From NCBI RefSeq assembly GCF_910578445.1, contig NZ_CAJTQC010000001.1, forward strand, positions 189,919 to 253,918: DNA of 64,000 nt, written 5' to 3'. The stretch is from an uncultured Duncaniella sp. (GTDB taxonomy: Bacteria; Bacteroidota; Bacteroidia; Bacteroidales; Muribaculaceae). The position numbers and the translations under genes are program-made. This document shows positions 8,254-18,071 of the stretch, piece by piece. Every line of letters starts with the position of its first letter. The stretch's first letter is position 1. The notes beneath the pieces are model-generated. The model was given only the letters and a program-made list of their open reading frames with translations. It made no database searches and was not told the DNA's origin.

Positions 8254-9576
8254 ATGAAAGTTTTAAAGTTTGGAGGGACCTCGGTCGGTTCCGCAGAACG
8301 TATCCGTCACGTTGCCGATCTCGTGTCGGAAAGAGGTAAAAACATCATAGTGCTTTCCGCAATGTCAGGCACTACAAATTCGCTTGTCGAGATTTCCGAT
8401 TATCTCTACAAGAAGAATACAAACGGTGCTAAAGAAACAATCAACCTTCTTGAGTCAAAATATCTCAAAACCATTGCCGCCCTCTATGACAAGCATGAGA
8501 GCCGCGAAAAAGCGCTCAAAGAAATAAAGGCATGCTTCAACTACATCCGTTCGTTCACCCAGCGCGAGACTTTCAGCGAAATTGAAGAGAAAATCATCCT
8601 TGCCCAAGGCGAAATCATGAGCGTGGCGATGATGACCATTCTCCTTAACGAACGCGGACTCTATGCGGAATCACTTCCCGCACTCGATTTCATGAAAACC
8701 GACACCAACGGCGAGCCTGACATGCAGCATATCTCGCTCCATCTTCAGCCGTTGCTCGATAAATATGTGGATGCCGACATCTATGTGACCCAAGGATTCA
8801 TCTGTCGTAACTCCACAGGAGAAATCGACAACCTGCAGCGCGGAGGAAGCGACTACACCGCATCGCTCATCGGTGCAGCCATCGAGGCTGAAGAGATTGA
8901 AATCTGGACAGACATTGACGGCATGCACAACAACGACCCCCGTTTTGTCGACAAGACAAGCCCTGTCAATGAACTCCACTATGAAGAGGCTTCCGAACTC
9001 GCTTATTTCGGCGCTAAAATCCTTCACCCGACATGCGTACTTCCGGCAAAGGTCAACAATATCCCTCTCCGCCTCCTCAACACCCTCCAACCTGAAGCCC
9101 ACGGAACTCTCATCTACAACAACATCACCGAGCCGACAATCAAAGCCGTCGCTGCCAAAGACAATATCGTCGCCATCAAAATCAAGAGCTCTCGCATGCT
9201 CCTTGCCTACGGCTATCTGACCCGTGTGTTCGAGACATTCGAGAAATACCGCACTCCTATCGACATGATTGCGACAAGCGAAGTCGGCGTATCGCTCACA
9301 ATCGATTCAGAGCGCTTCCTGCCCGAGATAGTCGACGAGCTGAAGAAATTCGGCACTGTAACCATTGACCGCGACATGGTAATCATCTGCGTGGTAGGAA
9401 ATATGGAATGGACCAACACCGGCTATGAAGCTAAAGCCATGGAAGCCCTCGCCGACATCCCCGTGCGCATGATATCATATGGCGGTTCAAACTATAACAT
9501 CTCGTTCCTTATCCGCAAGGAAGACAAGATTACAGCCCTGCGCCGCCTGAGCGAAACCCTTTTTAACGAGAAATAA
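8254..9576 (+). CDS. lysC: Aspartate kinase
   Basis: Phosphorylates L-aspartate, the committed step towards lysine, diaminopimelate, threonine and methionine. The kinase domain opens with MKVLKFGGTSVGS (nucleotide and aspartate binding). It also has RGGSDYTASLIG and the segment EIWTDIDGMHNNDPR, as in monofunctional lysine-sensitive LysC. The C-terminal third holds two ACT domains (for example VGVSLTIDS and the segment near ISYGGSNYNISFL), so feedback inhibition by lysine is likely. Length is 440 aa, normal for this class. The TAA stop overlaps the ATG of lysA by one base, so the two are translationally coupled and together direct aspartate to diaminopimelate and lysine. Confidence 0.96.
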   Translation: MKVLKFGGTSVGSAERIRHVADLVSERGKNIIVLSAMSGTTNSLVEISDYLYKKNTNGAKETINLLESKYLKTIAALYDKHESREKALKEIKACFNYIRSFTQRETFSEIEEKIILAQGEIMSVAMMTILLNERGLYAESLPALDFMKTDTNGEPDMQHISLHLQPLLDKYVDADIYVTQGFICRNSTGEIDNLQRGGSDYTASLIGAAIEAEEIEIWTDIDGMHNNDPRFVDKTSPVNELHYEEASELAYFGAKILHPTCVLPAKVNNIPLRLLNTLQPEAHGTLIYNNITEPTIKAVAAKDNIVAIKIKSSRMLLAYGYLTRVFETFEKYRTPIDMIATSEVGVSLTIDSERFLPEIVDELKKFGTVTIDRDMVIICVVGNMEWTNTGYEAKAMEALADIPVRMISYGGSNYNISFLIRKEDKITALRRLSETLFNEK

Positions 9577-10724
9577 TGACACGCTTTCCAATAGAAGAAT
9601 TTTCATCGCTTCAGACCCCGTTTTATTTCTACGACCTGAAGCTTCTTGACCGTACGCTCAAAGAAATCAAGCGTACAGCGCGCGATTCCCGTTTCAAAGT
9701 CCACTACGCAATAAAAGCCAATGCCAACCCCGGTATCCTCCGATGCATACAGGCCGCCGGACTCGGCGTCGACTGCGTGAGCGGCTGGGAAATAGAGACA
9801 GCGATCGAAGCCGGTTTCCGCGGCGACCGCATTGTGTTTGCAGGAGTCGGCAAAAGCGACAATGAAATCCGTCTCGGACTTGAAAAAGACATTGAATGCT
9901 TCAACGTCGAATCCGAGCCCGAGTTGCGTGTCATCAGCCAGATAGCAACCGAGATGGGAAAGACCGCACGCATAGCCATACGCGTCAACCCCAATATCGA
10001 TGCCCATACCCACGCCTACATCACCACAGGGCTTGCTGAAAACAAATTCGGCATAAACCTTGAGATGCTTCCCGGAATGGTAGCGCTTGCCTGCACTCTC
10101 CCCAACATAGAGTTAAAAGGCCTTCACTTCCACATCGGCTCTCAGATTACCGAAAACGAGCCTTTCGTGATGCTGTGTGAGACCATCAACCGCCTGCAGG
10201 ATGAATATGAAAGCCGGGGAATCACATTCCAGACAATCAACCTTGGCGGAGGTCTTGGAATCGACTACGCCCATCCCGAACGTCATCCAATTCCGGATTT
10301 CGAAGGATACTTCACGACTTTCCACAATCATCTGCATATCCGTCCAGATCAGGAGGTGCATTTCGAATTAGGCCGTTCAGTTGTGGCTCAATGCGGTTCG
10401 CTCATCACCCGTGTGCTCTATATCAAGGAAGGGACTACCAAGAAGTTTGCGATAGTCGACGCAGGCATGAGCGACCTCATCCGTCCCGCGCTCTACAACG
10501 CACACCACAAAATCGAGAACATCACATCTCCAAACGGAGAGCTCCATCACTACGACGTGGTAGGCCCGATTTGTGAGTCATCCGACTGCTTCGGTCAGAA
10601 CGAGACACTCCCCTCACTGAAACGCGGCGACCTTCTGGCTCTCAGATCGGCCGGTGCATACGGCGAAATCATGGCATCACGCTATAACTGCCGTCCCTTC
10701 CCGCCATCATATTTTTCAGAATAA
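9576..10724 (+). CDS. lysA: Diaminopimelate decarboxylase
   Basis: PLP enzyme converting meso-diaminopimelate to L-lysine, the last step of the pathway. The PLP lysine sits in VHYAIKANANP near residue 48. The phosphate-binding glycine loop is NLGGGLGIDY, and the substrate-site CESSDCFG motif contributes the active-site cysteine in the dimer. At 382 aa it is compact but has both the TIM-barrel and C-terminal beta domains. Substrate preference for diaminopimelate over ornithine or carboxynorspermidine is inferred from the overlap with lysC and from the CESSDCFG motif. Confidence 0.94.
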   Translation: MTRFPIEEFSSLQTPFYFYDLKLLDRTLKEIKRTARDSRFKVHYAIKANANPGILRCIQAAGLGVDCVSGWEIETAIEAGFRGDRIVFAGVGKSDNEIRLGLEKDIECFNVESEPELRVISQIATEMGKTARIAIRVNPNIDAHTHAYITTGLAENKFGINLEMLPGMVALACTLPNIELKGLHFHIGSQITENEPFVMLCETINRLQDEYESRGITFQTINLGGGLGIDYAHPERHPIPDFEGYFTTFHNHLHIRPDQEVHFELGRSVVAQCGSLITRVLYIKEGTTKKFAIVDAGMSDLIRPALYNAHHKIENITSPNGELHHYDVVGPICESSDCFGQNETLPSLKRGDLLALRSAGAYGEIMASRYNCRPFPPSYFSE

Positions 10725-10756
10725 AGACCATTCATTTTTAAATCACATCAATTATA

Positions 10757-12751
10757 ATGGCAGACAATAGAGAAGCTAAAGAAATCTACATGGAGGCCGA
10801 TCCGCTCGAACTTCCCGAAAACGCATTCCGCGAACTTGGGAATGATGAAGAGTATCGCCCTATCATGCATCCTGCCCGCGATTATGCCGAAGTCACCCCT
10901 TATTCGGTGACAATGGGTCTCGTGCTCGCAGTCATATTCAGTGCGGCAGCCGCCTATCTCGGACTCAAGGTCGGACAGGTGTTTGAAGCCGCAATCCCCA
11001 TCGCCATCATTGCAGTCGGACTTTCCGGTGCATTGAAGAAGCAGAATCCGCTTGGTCAGAACGTGATTATTCAGAGCATCGGAGCATGTTCAGGCGTGAT
11101 TGTCGCAGGAGCGATATTCACACTCCCTGCCCTCTATATCCTTCAGGCGAAATACCCTGAAATCACAGTCAACTTCCTCCAGATTTTCCTGAGTTCGCTT
11201 CTCGGAGGTATTCTTGGCATACTTTTCTTCATTCCTTTCCGTAAATATTTCGTTAAGGACATGCACGGAAAGTATCCTTTCCCGGAAGCGACAGCCACCA
11301 CACAGGTGCTTGCAAGCGGTATCGCAAAAGCATCAGCTAAAAACGACGGACAGGCCAAAACACTTGTCATTGCCTCACTTATCGGTGGCATCTACGACTA
11401 TGTCGTGGAGACTTTCGGCTGGTGGGCCGGCGTGCTTAACACTGCTGTGACAAGCTGGGGACAGACTCTTGCCGAGAAAACCAAACTCGTGGTCAGCTGT
11501 AATACCGGCGCTGCAGTGCTCGGTCTCGGCTACATCATCGGTCTCAACTACGCCTTCATCATCTTTGCCGGGTCGGTATTCGTATGGTGGGTGCTCATCC
11601 CTATGCTCGGGACATATGGAAGCTCTGAGATTACAGCGATGTCGCCAGAAGCCATCTTTGCTGATTATGCCCGTCTCATCGGCATCGGCGGAATCGCAAT
11701 GGCCGGTATCATCGGCATAGTAAAATCATGGAGTATAATCCAAAGTGCGGTAGGTCTTGCAGGACGCGAGCTCAAAGGGAAAGCCGACAGCTCTTCGACA
11801 GTGCGCTGGCAGAGCGATATTTCAATGAAACATATCGTCTTTTTCGTTTCCATCGCACTGGTCGCAGTACTCCTGTTCTTCTGGATTGGCGTCATCAACA
11901 CATTCTGGCAGGCACTTGTCGCATGGCTTGTAGTCACACTCATCGCCTTCCTTTTCACCACAGTTGCTGCCAACGCAATTGCTATCGTAGGCTCAAACCC
12001 CGTATCGGGTATGACACTCATGACCCTCATTATCGCGTCGGCCATCTTTGTCGGCATCGGACTGAGCGGTTCATCGGGCATTGTGGCTTCAATGGTCATC
12101 GGTGGTGTAGTCTGCACAGCGCTTTCGATGGCCGGTGGTTTTGTCACTGACCTAAAAGTCGGCTACTGGCTCGGCTCAACACCCAAGAAACAGGAGAGCT
12201 GGAAGTTCCTCGGCACACTTGTTTCAGCCGCAACCGTAGGCGGAGTGATTCTTCTTTTGAATCAAGTCTACGGGTTCACCGGCGAAAACGCTCTTGTCGC
12301 ACCTCAGGCCAATGCTATGGCTAAAGTCATCGAGCCTCTCATGATGGGTGGTGACACTCCGTGGATTCTTTATATGGTAGGTGCGATACTTGCACTCCTG
12401 CTCAATTGGCTCGGTGTCCCGGCACTGGCGTTCTGCCTTGGCATGTTCATTCCCCTACAGCTCAACACTCCACTCCTCGTCGGCGGTGCTATCGCATGGT
12501 TTGTCGGAAGCCGTTCGAAGGACAAAGCAACCAACGATGCACGTCGCGACCGTGGCACGCTCATTTCGTCAGGCCTCATCGCAGGTGGCGCGCTATTCGG
12601 AGTGTTTGCAGCCCTGACCCGCTTCCTCGGTTTTGAATATCACAATCCGATGGATGCAATCACCATACAATGGGCCGGACTCGCAGTCTATGCACTGCTT
12701 ATCATCTATCTCATCCGAGAATCAATGAAAGCCAAGACTCTTAAAGACTGA
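10757..12751 (+). CDS. OPT-family oligopeptide transporter
   Basis: A 664-residue inner-membrane protein with about 15 hydrophobic segments. It begins with a charged cytoplasmic N-terminus, and the family signature PYSVTMGLVLAVIFSAAAAY is followed by LGLKVGQ. The segment near residue 180 (KYPFPEATATTQV) is also characteristic of the bacterial OPT group annotated as oligopeptide transporters, which couple peptide or metal-chelate uptake to protons. The substrate is not predictable from sequence. It lies 32 bp after lysA and 16 bp before the MATE gene, so all four genes probably form one transcript. Confidence 0.9.
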   Translation: MADNREAKEIYMEADPLELPENAFRELGNDEEYRPIMHPARDYAEVTPYSVTMGLVLAVIFSAAAAYLGLKVGQVFEAAIPIAIIAVGLSGALKKQNPLGQNVIIQSIGACSGVIVAGAIFTLPALYILQAKYPEITVNFLQIFLSSLLGGILGILFFIPFRKYFVKDMHGKYPFPEATATTQVLASGIAKASAKNDGQAKTLVIASLIGGIYDYVVETFGWWAGVLNTAVTSWGQTLAEKTKLVVSCNTGAAVLGLGYIIGLNYAFIIFAGSVFVWWVLIPMLGTYGSSEITAMSPEAIFADYARLIGIGGIAMAGIIGIVKSWSIIQSAVGLAGRELKGKADSSSTVRWQSDISMKHIVFFVSIALVAVLLFFWIGVINTFWQALVAWLVVTLIAFLFTTVAANAIAIVGSNPVSGMTLMTLIIASAIFVGIGLSGSSGIVASMVIGGVVCTALSMAGGFVTDLKVGYWLGSTPKKQESWKFLGTLVSAATVGGVILLLNQVYGFTGENALVAPQANAMAKVIEPLMMGGDTPWILYMVGAILALLLNWLGVPALAFCLGMFIPLQLNTPLLVGGAIAWFVGSRSKDKATNDARRDRGTLISSGLIAGGALFGVFAALTRFLGFEYHNPMDAITIQWAGLAVYALLIIYLIRESMKAKTLKD

Positions 12752-12767
12752 CTTCCGACACATAGTC

Positions 12768-14063
12768 ATGAACAAGATTAATCGTGAAATACTGTCAATC
12801 GCAGTACCCTCGATAATCACCAACATCACCACACCACTGCTCGCGCTGATGGATGTGGTGATTGTTGGTCATATGGGGAGTGCCGCCTACATTGCCGCCA
12901 TAGCTGTCGGAGGGACAATCTTCAACATGCTCTATTGGCTTTTTGCGTTTCTACGCATGGGCACAAGCGGACTGACGGCGCAAGCACATGGGGCTGCCGA
13001 CAAGGATTCGTGTGACCTTGTGCTCGCACGCGGACTTCTTGTCGCATTTGCAGCTTCAATCATCATGCTCATCTGTAGAAATCTAATTCTATCGTTTGCA
13101 AACGGAATTCTTGAAGTAAAAAGCGACATCGGAATCATTGTCCACGAATATTTCTCAATCCTGATATGGGGCGCACCGGCCTATCTTGGGACATTCGTAC
13201 TTACAGGATGGTTTCTCGGACTGAAAAATGCCAAAGCCCCAATGTGGGTATCTTTCATAATAAATCTGTCGAACATCGCAATAAGCCTCTTTCTCGTATT
13301 CGTGCTCGGGATGAAAGTAAAAGGAGTGGCCTTTGGCACGCTAAGCGCTCAGTGGATCGGATTTATAATCGGGATTTCAATCGCATTCCTCAAATACCGT
13401 CCGAAATTTCCATCTATCGATTCGCTCATCCGCACCGCTGAATTAAAACGATTTTTCTCGGTCAATGTCGACATCCTTTTCCGCACCCTATGTCTGATTG
13501 CTGTAACCGTATGGTTTACGCGAGTGGGGTCGACTCAAGGGACAGTCATACTTGCCGTCAACACCCTGCTCATGCAATTCTTCATACTGTTCTCTTATTT
13601 CATGGACGGATTTGCATTTGCCGGGGAATCGCTATGCGGTAATTCAATCGGCAAACGCGACATTGCGGAACTTAACCATACAATCAAAGCCCTTTTCCGA
13701 TGGAGCATCATAATGGTGATTGTATTCACAGTCCTATATGCCGCCGGAGGCGAATGGATCATGACACTTCTGAGTGATGATAAAGATGTCATATTATCAT
13801 CAAAAGAATTCTTTGCTTGGGTAATCGCCATTCCGGCGGTCGGATTTGCAGCCTTCACATGGGACGGCATCTTCATCGGAGCTACACGGACACGCGAAAT
13901 GCTGATTTCTATCGCTATAGCAACAATAGTATATTTCGCCCTTTATTCCGCACTTTTCAAAATGTTCGGCAATCATGGTCTGTGGATTGCTTTTCTCGCC
14001 TACCTTTTCTCTCGAGGCCTGATGCTGACATTACTACGCCACAAGCTGGTCAAGGCCAAATAA
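12768..14063 (+). CDS. MATE-family efflux transporter (DinF-like)
   Basis: A 431-residue, 12-helix cation-coupled multidrug or organic-compound antiporter. It starts MNKINREILSIAVPSIITNI, with the MATE motif MDVVIVGHMGSAAYIAAIAV in helix 1-2. The internal repeat begins near residue 225 (KRFFSVNVDILFRTLCLIAV). The sequence fits the DinF subgroup. The substrate is unknown. It is the last gene of the presumed lysC operon and ends at a strong bidirectional terminator. Confidence 0.9.
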   Translation: MNKINREILSIAVPSIITNITTPLLALMDVVIVGHMGSAAYIAAIAVGGTIFNMLYWLFAFLRMGTSGLTAQAHGAADKDSCDLVLARGLLVAFAASIIMLICRNLILSFANGILEVKSDIGIIVHEYFSILIWGAPAYLGTFVLTGWFLGLKNAKAPMWVSFIINLSNIAISLFLVFVLGMKVKGVAFGTLSAQWIGFIIGISIAFLKYRPKFPSIDSLIRTAELKRFFSVNVDILFRTLCLIAVTVWFTRVGSTQGTVILAVNTLLMQFFILFSYFMDGFAFAGESLCGNSIGKRDIAELNHTIKALFRWSIIMVIVFTVLYAAGGEWIMTLLSDDKDVILSSKEFFAWVIAIPAVGFAAFTWDGIFIGATRTREMLISIAIATIVYFALYSALFKMFGNHGLWIAFLAYLFSRGLMLTLLRHKLVKAK

Positions 14064-14089
14064 ATCAAACATCAACAAAAGACTAAAAG

Positions 14090-14122
14090 CCCCACACTGT
14101 CGAACTTTACGACAATGTGGGG
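14090..14122. terminator. Bidirectional terminator between convergent MATE and MFS genes
   Basis: A 13-bp stem (CCCCACACTGTCG with one mismatch to its partner at 14110-14122) and 7-nt loop. It is flanked by AAAAG upstream and TTTC downstream, and it sits between two converging genes. Confidence 0.75.
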
Positions 14123-14150
14123 TTTCAATCTTAGTTATAGTGTGTGTTTC

Positions 14151-15485
14151 TTATCCTTTTACAGCTTCATCCTGAGCTTCCGGGTAGGTTTCCTTTACAA
14201 ATGTCACGCATATTGCGCCGATTACGAGAAATACACCTGCAAGTACAAGCATGCTGACCTGACGGCCTCCGAGAAGCGCGAGAATCACTCCGCCTAAGGC
14301 TGCCGCACAAATCTGCGGCACACAGATTGTGCCATTGAAAAGGCCAAGGTAAGTTCCCATATTCTTGCCTGAAATAGAATTGGTAAGAATAGTGAACGGA
14401 AGAGCAAGCATCGCAGCCCATGCGCAACCGACGAGAAGGAACGAGATGAAAAGAACAAATTTATCGGTAATGAATAATGTCGAGATAAAACCTACAGCGC
14501 CGAGAAGCAGGCTAAGTGCGTAAACCACCTTATGATTCTTGAAACGCGGAATGACTATAGCCCAAAGCACCGAACCGACGGCCTGCACGGCAAACAGAAC
14601 GCCAACCCAGTTACCGGCAGTCTGGTATGCTTCAGTCTCAGTGTCGGTTGTTCCCCAGACAGTATCGGCAATCGCACCGGGAATGTAAGTCCACATGTAA
14701 AGGAAAGCAGCCCAGCAGAAGAACTGAACCAGACCTACAGTCCAGAATGTTTTCGGAGCATGGCGCAGGAGATGAAGCATACCGCTTTTCTCCTCCTTCT
14801 GCGCTTCGGTGATGCCATGATATTCGGCATATTCCTTTGGAGGCATCTCACGGATGGTAGCGAAACTGTAGATGACACACAGAATCAACACAGCCGCACC
14901 TATATAGAATGAATAAGTGACCGCATCGGGCACTTGGCCGGTCGGAGCAAGATTGCTCACACCGATAGCAGTCAAAGTAATCGGTGCAAGATAACCGACA
15001 AGGCTACCGGCATTGCAAAGGAAACTCTGAATCGAATATGCGAGACCCTTCTGGCGCTCGTTGACCTGATCGCCGACCAGCATCTTGAAGGGCTGCATCG
15101 CCATGTTGATTGAAGTGTCAAGAAACATGAGTGCAATGAAACCGAAAATCATTGCGCCACCGACCGTCAGGCCGAAGCTACCGGCATTAGGAAGCAGACA
15201 CATCACAACGACCGCTACGGCCGCACCGAGAAGCAGGTAGGGCAATCGACGTCCGAGCCTGTTCCATGTACGGTCACTCGCAGCCCCGACAAGCGGCTGC
15301 ACAAGAATTCCCATCAGAGGAGGGAGAATCCAGAAGAAGCTGAGTGAGTGTGGGTCTGCGCCCAGAGTCGCGAAAATACGCGATATGTTGGCGCTTTGCA
15401 ATGCATATGCAATCTGCACACCAAAAAAGCCGAAACTCAGATTCCAGAGTTTCATAAAACTTTGATCCGGTTTATTCTTCACCAT
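14151..15485 (-). CDS. MFS sugar transporter (SLC45/GPH-like)
   Basis: A 444-residue 12-helix porter. After a short polar start it has SFGFFGVQIAYALQSANISR, then the loop 2-3 signature GAASDRTWNRLGRR typical of MFS carriers of the SLC45/glycoside-hexuronide type that import disaccharides with H+. A cytoplasmic loop rich in charged residues (near positions 222-245) separates the halves. Sequences like this in Bacteroidales often accompany maltose or sucrose use, but no glycosidase adjoins it here, so substrate is open. It is transcribed alone. Confidence 0.85.
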   Translation of the reverse strand: MVKNKPDQSFMKLWNLSFGFFGVQIAYALQSANISRIFATLGADPHSLSFFWILPPLMGILVQPLVGAASDRTWNRLGRRLPYLLLGAAVAVVVMCLLPNAGSFGLTVGGAMIFGFIALMFLDTSINMAMQPFKMLVGDQVNERQKGLAYSIQSFLCNAGSLVGYLAPITLTAIGVSNLAPTGQVPDAVTYSFYIGAAVLILCVIYSFATIREMPPKEYAEYHGITEAQKEEKSGMLHLLRHAPKTFWTVGLVQFFCWAAFLYMWTYIPGAIADTVWGTTDTETEAYQTAGNWVGVLFAVQAVGSVLWAIVIPRFKNHKVVYALSLLLGAVGFISTLFITDKFVLFISFLLVGCAWAAMLALPFTILTNSISGKNMGTYLGLFNGTICVPQICAAALGGVILALLGGRQVSMLVLAGVFLVIGAICVTFVKETYPEAQDEAVKG

Positions 15486-15573
15486 AATTAATAAGTCTGT
15501 AAGTATTTGATATAATCTGTTATTGAATATTTTTCCCTTTTATGTATCGGCCGGGGCTAAAGATACCTGTCCG

Positions 15574-15636
15574 TCGGTCTTCTCAATCTATCATTCGGTC
15601 TTCTCAATCTATCATTCGGTCTTCTCAGTCTATCAT
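15574..15636. repeat. Three tandem 21-bp repeats at the 3' end of nfo
   Basis: Copies at 15574-15594, 15595-15615 and 15616-15636 are identical except for one A/G change in the third. Read on the minus strand, the third copy contains the last codons and stop of nfo (ATG ATA GAC TGA) plus 9 nt. The other two copies repeat this block, each with its own in-frame TGA, so the repeat arose by duplication of the gene's end. Confidence 0.9.
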
Positions 15637-16467
15637 GGCATAGAGCTGCTCGATTTCATGCGCCCAGATTTCTTCGTTAGGAGTTTCAAGAATCAGTGGC
15701 ATATTGTCCATACGAGGGTCATTCATAAGGCGATGCCAGAACCATTCGTTAAGATTTCCGGTCAGTATAGAAGCATGCCTGTCAACTTTTGAGCCAAGCG
15801 ATTTCATGGTATCGTTCAGGTGCATTCCACAAAGATAACTCATGCCGATAATTCTGTCAAATTCATTCCAAGTACGGTCATAGGCCTCATCATCAACCAG
15901 ATCATAGCCTGCTGTATAAGCATGACACGTGTCCACACAGACCCCGATGCGGGTCTTGTCCTCGACCTTGTCGATGATATGGGCAATCTGTTCGAAAGTA
16001 TGCCCGAGATTGCTACCCTGTCCTGCCGTATTCTCAATCACCGCCTTCACACCTGAAGTCTCGTCAAGTATGCGGTTGAGCGATTCGGCTATCAGATCAA
16101 GGCAAGCATCCGTAGCAATTTCGCGCAGATGAGACCCCGGATGAAAATTAAGCATCGTCAGTCCAAGCTGCTCACATCGGCGCATTTCGTCAAGAAATGC
16201 CTCGCGCGATTTTGCAAGCTTGTCGCTGTCAGGAGACCCGAGATTAATCAGAAAACTGTCATGGGGAAGTATGACATCAGGAGTATAGCCAAATCTGGCA
16301 CAATTCTCCTTAAAAGCATCTGCTTCCTTGGCTGAAATAGCCTTGGAAGTCCATCTGGAGGGATTGCGGGTAAAAAGCGCAAAAGATTTTGCTCCGATAA
16401 GATGTGCATTGAGTGGAGCACGGCTGACACCTTGCTCCACCGAGACATGAGCCCCGATGTATTTCAT
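15625..16467 (-). CDS. nfo: Endonuclease IV (AP endonuclease)
   Basis: Cleaves the DNA backbone at abasic sites during base-excision repair, using three zinc ions. The TIM-barrel signatures are all present: MKYIGAHVSVEQGV at the start, LNFHPGSH, AVIENTAGQG, CVDTCHAYTAGYD and MHLNDTM. The length of 280 aa is the family norm. The gene ends within a tandem repeat made of its own final codons. It shares an intergenic region with hisS, in which the two -7/-33 pairs interlock. Confidence 0.96.
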   Translation of the reverse strand: MKYIGAHVSVEQGVSRAPLNAHLIGAKSFALFTRNPSRWTSKAISAKEADAFKENCARFGYTPDVILPHDSFLINLGSPDSDKLAKSREAFLDEMRRCEQLGLTMLNFHPGSHLREIATDACLDLIAESLNRILDETSGVKAVIENTAGQGSNLGHTFEQIAHIIDKVEDKTRIGVCVDTCHAYTAGYDLVDDEAYDRTWNEFDRIIGMSYLCGMHLNDTMKSLGSKVDRHASILTGNLNEWFWHRLMNDPRMDNMPLILETPNEEIWAHEIEQLYAMID

Positions 16468-16494
16468 TGGTTAAGTATGATTACGCATTAAATT

Positions 16495-16525
16495 TTCGCA
16501 AATTTACTAAATTTCGCTATCTTTG
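16495..16525 (+). promoter_or_regulatory. Promoter of hisS
   Basis: TTCG (16495-16498), 19-bp spacer, TATCTTTG (16518-16525). It occupies almost exactly the same 30 bp as the nfo promoter on the other strand, so the two cannot be bound at the same time. Confidence 0.7.
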
Positions 16526-16529
16526 CAAA
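16499..16529 (-). promoter_or_regulatory. Promoter of nfo
   Basis: Minus strand TTTG (16526-16529), 19-bp spacer, TAAATTTG (16499-16506): an exact consensus match. The leader would be about 25 nt. Confidence 0.75.
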
Positions 16530-16573
16530 AATTTTAGGCTAACATTTATAATCCTAATTCATAATTCTAAATT

Positions 16574-17935
16574 ATGGCTCAGAAACCCTCAATACCCAAA
16601 GGTACACGTGACTTTACACCGGCCGAGATGGCTCGCCGCAATTATATATTCGATACAATCAGAAGTGTGTTCCATCTGTTCGGATTTCAGCAGATAGAGA
16701 CTCCTGCAATGGAAAATCTCTCGACCCTTATGGGCAAGTATGGCGAAGAGGGCGATAAGCTTCTTTTTAAGATTCTGAATTCAGGAGATTTTCTGCGCGG
16801 AGTAGACCCCGGACTGATTGCATCGGGCGACTGTCCGAAACTTGCGCCAAAACTTTGTGAGAAAGGTCTCCGCTACGACCTTACAGTGCCATTCGCACGT
16901 TTTGTCGTCATGCACCGCAACGACCTGTCTTTCCCCTTCAAACGCTTCCAGATTCAGCCGGTATGGCGTGCGGACCGTCCGCAAAAGGGACGTTACCGCG
17001 AATTCTACCAGTGTGACGCTGATGTCGTAGGCTCTGACTCACTGTTGAATGAAATCGAGCTGATACAGATGATTGACGAAGTTTTTGCCCGTCTCGGCAT
17101 CCGAACCACCATCAAGCTCAACAACCGCAAGGTGCTCGCCGGAATCGCAGAACTCGTCGGCGAGCCTGAAAAGATTGTCGACATCACGGTAGCAATCGAC
17201 AAGATTGACAAAATAGGTCTTGACAACGTCAAAGCCGAACTTTCGGAACGTGGCCTCAGCAACGAAGCCATCGACCGCATAACCCCTATCATCACGCTTT
17301 CGGGCTCAAACGATGAACGACTCGCACAACTGTCACAGCTTCTTGCCGACAGCGAGACCGGCCTCAAAGGTGTAGCCGAACTGCGCGAGGTCATGGACGG
17401 TTCCAAAGCACTCGGACTTCGCTCCGAACTTGAACTCGACGTGAGTCTCGCACGAGGTCTCAACTACTACACCGGAACAATCATCGAGGTCAAAGCCCGC
17501 GATGTCGAAATCGGCAGCATCACCGGTGGCGGACGCTACGACAACCTCACAGGAGTGTTCGGCCTTCCGGGTGTGTCAGGTGTCGGCATCTCATTTGGCG
17601 CCGACCGAATTTATGATGTGCTCAACACGCTCAACCTCTATCCCGAGGACATCGCAGGTGCGGCAAAAGTGATGTTCACCAATTTCGGTCCTGCCGAGGC
17701 AGCCAAGTCTCTCGAAGTCATCAAACAGTTGCGCGCCAACGGCATTTCAGCTGAAATCTATCCTGACAACGCCAAGATGAAAAAACAGATGGGACGTGCC
17801 GATGCGCTCGGAATTCCTTTCGTTGCCATTATAGGCGAAAGCGAACTTGCCGACGGATATGTCACACTCAAAAACATGACATCCGGCGAGCAGAACCGAA
17901 TGAGCGTCGAAGAACTCATCAAGGCTCTCGCCTAA
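16574..17935 (+). CDS. hisS: Histidyl-tRNA synthetase
   Basis: Charges tRNA-His. Class II motifs are visible: [20 protein letters not shown] at the N-terminus, motif 1 around [12 protein letters not shown], motif 2 with [17 protein letters not shown], the histidine-A loop [13 protein letters not shown], and motif 3 in [12 protein letters not shown]. The anticodon-binding domain fills the last 100 residues. It is 453 aa with the usual HisRS layout. It is monocistronic, with a hairpin just after the stop. Confidence 0.97.
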   Translation: MAQKPSIPKGTRDFTPAEMARRNYIFDTIRSVFHLFGFQQIETPAMENLSTLMGKYGEEGDKLLFKILNSGDFLRGVDPGLIASGDCPKLAPKLCEKGLRYDLTVPFARFVVMHRNDLSFPFKRFQIQPVWRADRPQKGRYREFYQCDADVVGSDSLLNEIELIQMIDEVFARLGIRTTIKLNNRKVLAGIAELVGEPEKIVDITVAIDKIDKIGLDNVKAELSERGLSNEAIDRITPIITLSGSNDERLAQLSQLLADSETGLKGVAELREVMDGSKALGLRSELELDVSLARGLNYYTGTIIEVKARDVEIGSITGGGRYDNLTGVFGLPGVSGVGISFGADRIYDVLNTLNLYPEDIAGAAKVMFTNFGPAEAAKSLEVIKQLRANGISAEIYPDNAKMKKQMGRADALGIPFVAIIGESELADGYVTLKNMTSGEQNRMSVEELIKALA

Positions 17936-17980
17936 CCGTCAAATTACATAAAACAGCCATCAGACTATCTGATATTACCT

Positions 17981-18006
17981 AAAAGTTGGCCAAATGGCCA
18001 ACTTTT
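17981..18006 (+). terminator. Hairpin after hisS
   Basis: A perfect 11-bp stem (AAAAGTTGGCC and its complement) with a 4-nt loop, 45 bp after the hisS stop. The T residues are part of the 3' arm. Confidence 0.65.
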
Positions 18007-18030
18007 GAACTTCTTTTGGCAAGAAATGGT

Positions 18031-18038
18031 TAATTTTG
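18031..18038 (+). promoter_or_regulatory. -7 box for mlaE-mlaF
   Basis: TAATTTTG, an exact TAnnTTTG. A TTG codon inside it could open a longer reading frame (from 18036), but transcription would begin near 18045. The ATG at 18072 is therefore the credible start. Confidence 0.6.
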
Positions 18039-18071
18039 TCAGAGGAATCAATACTTCATACAACCATCGGT

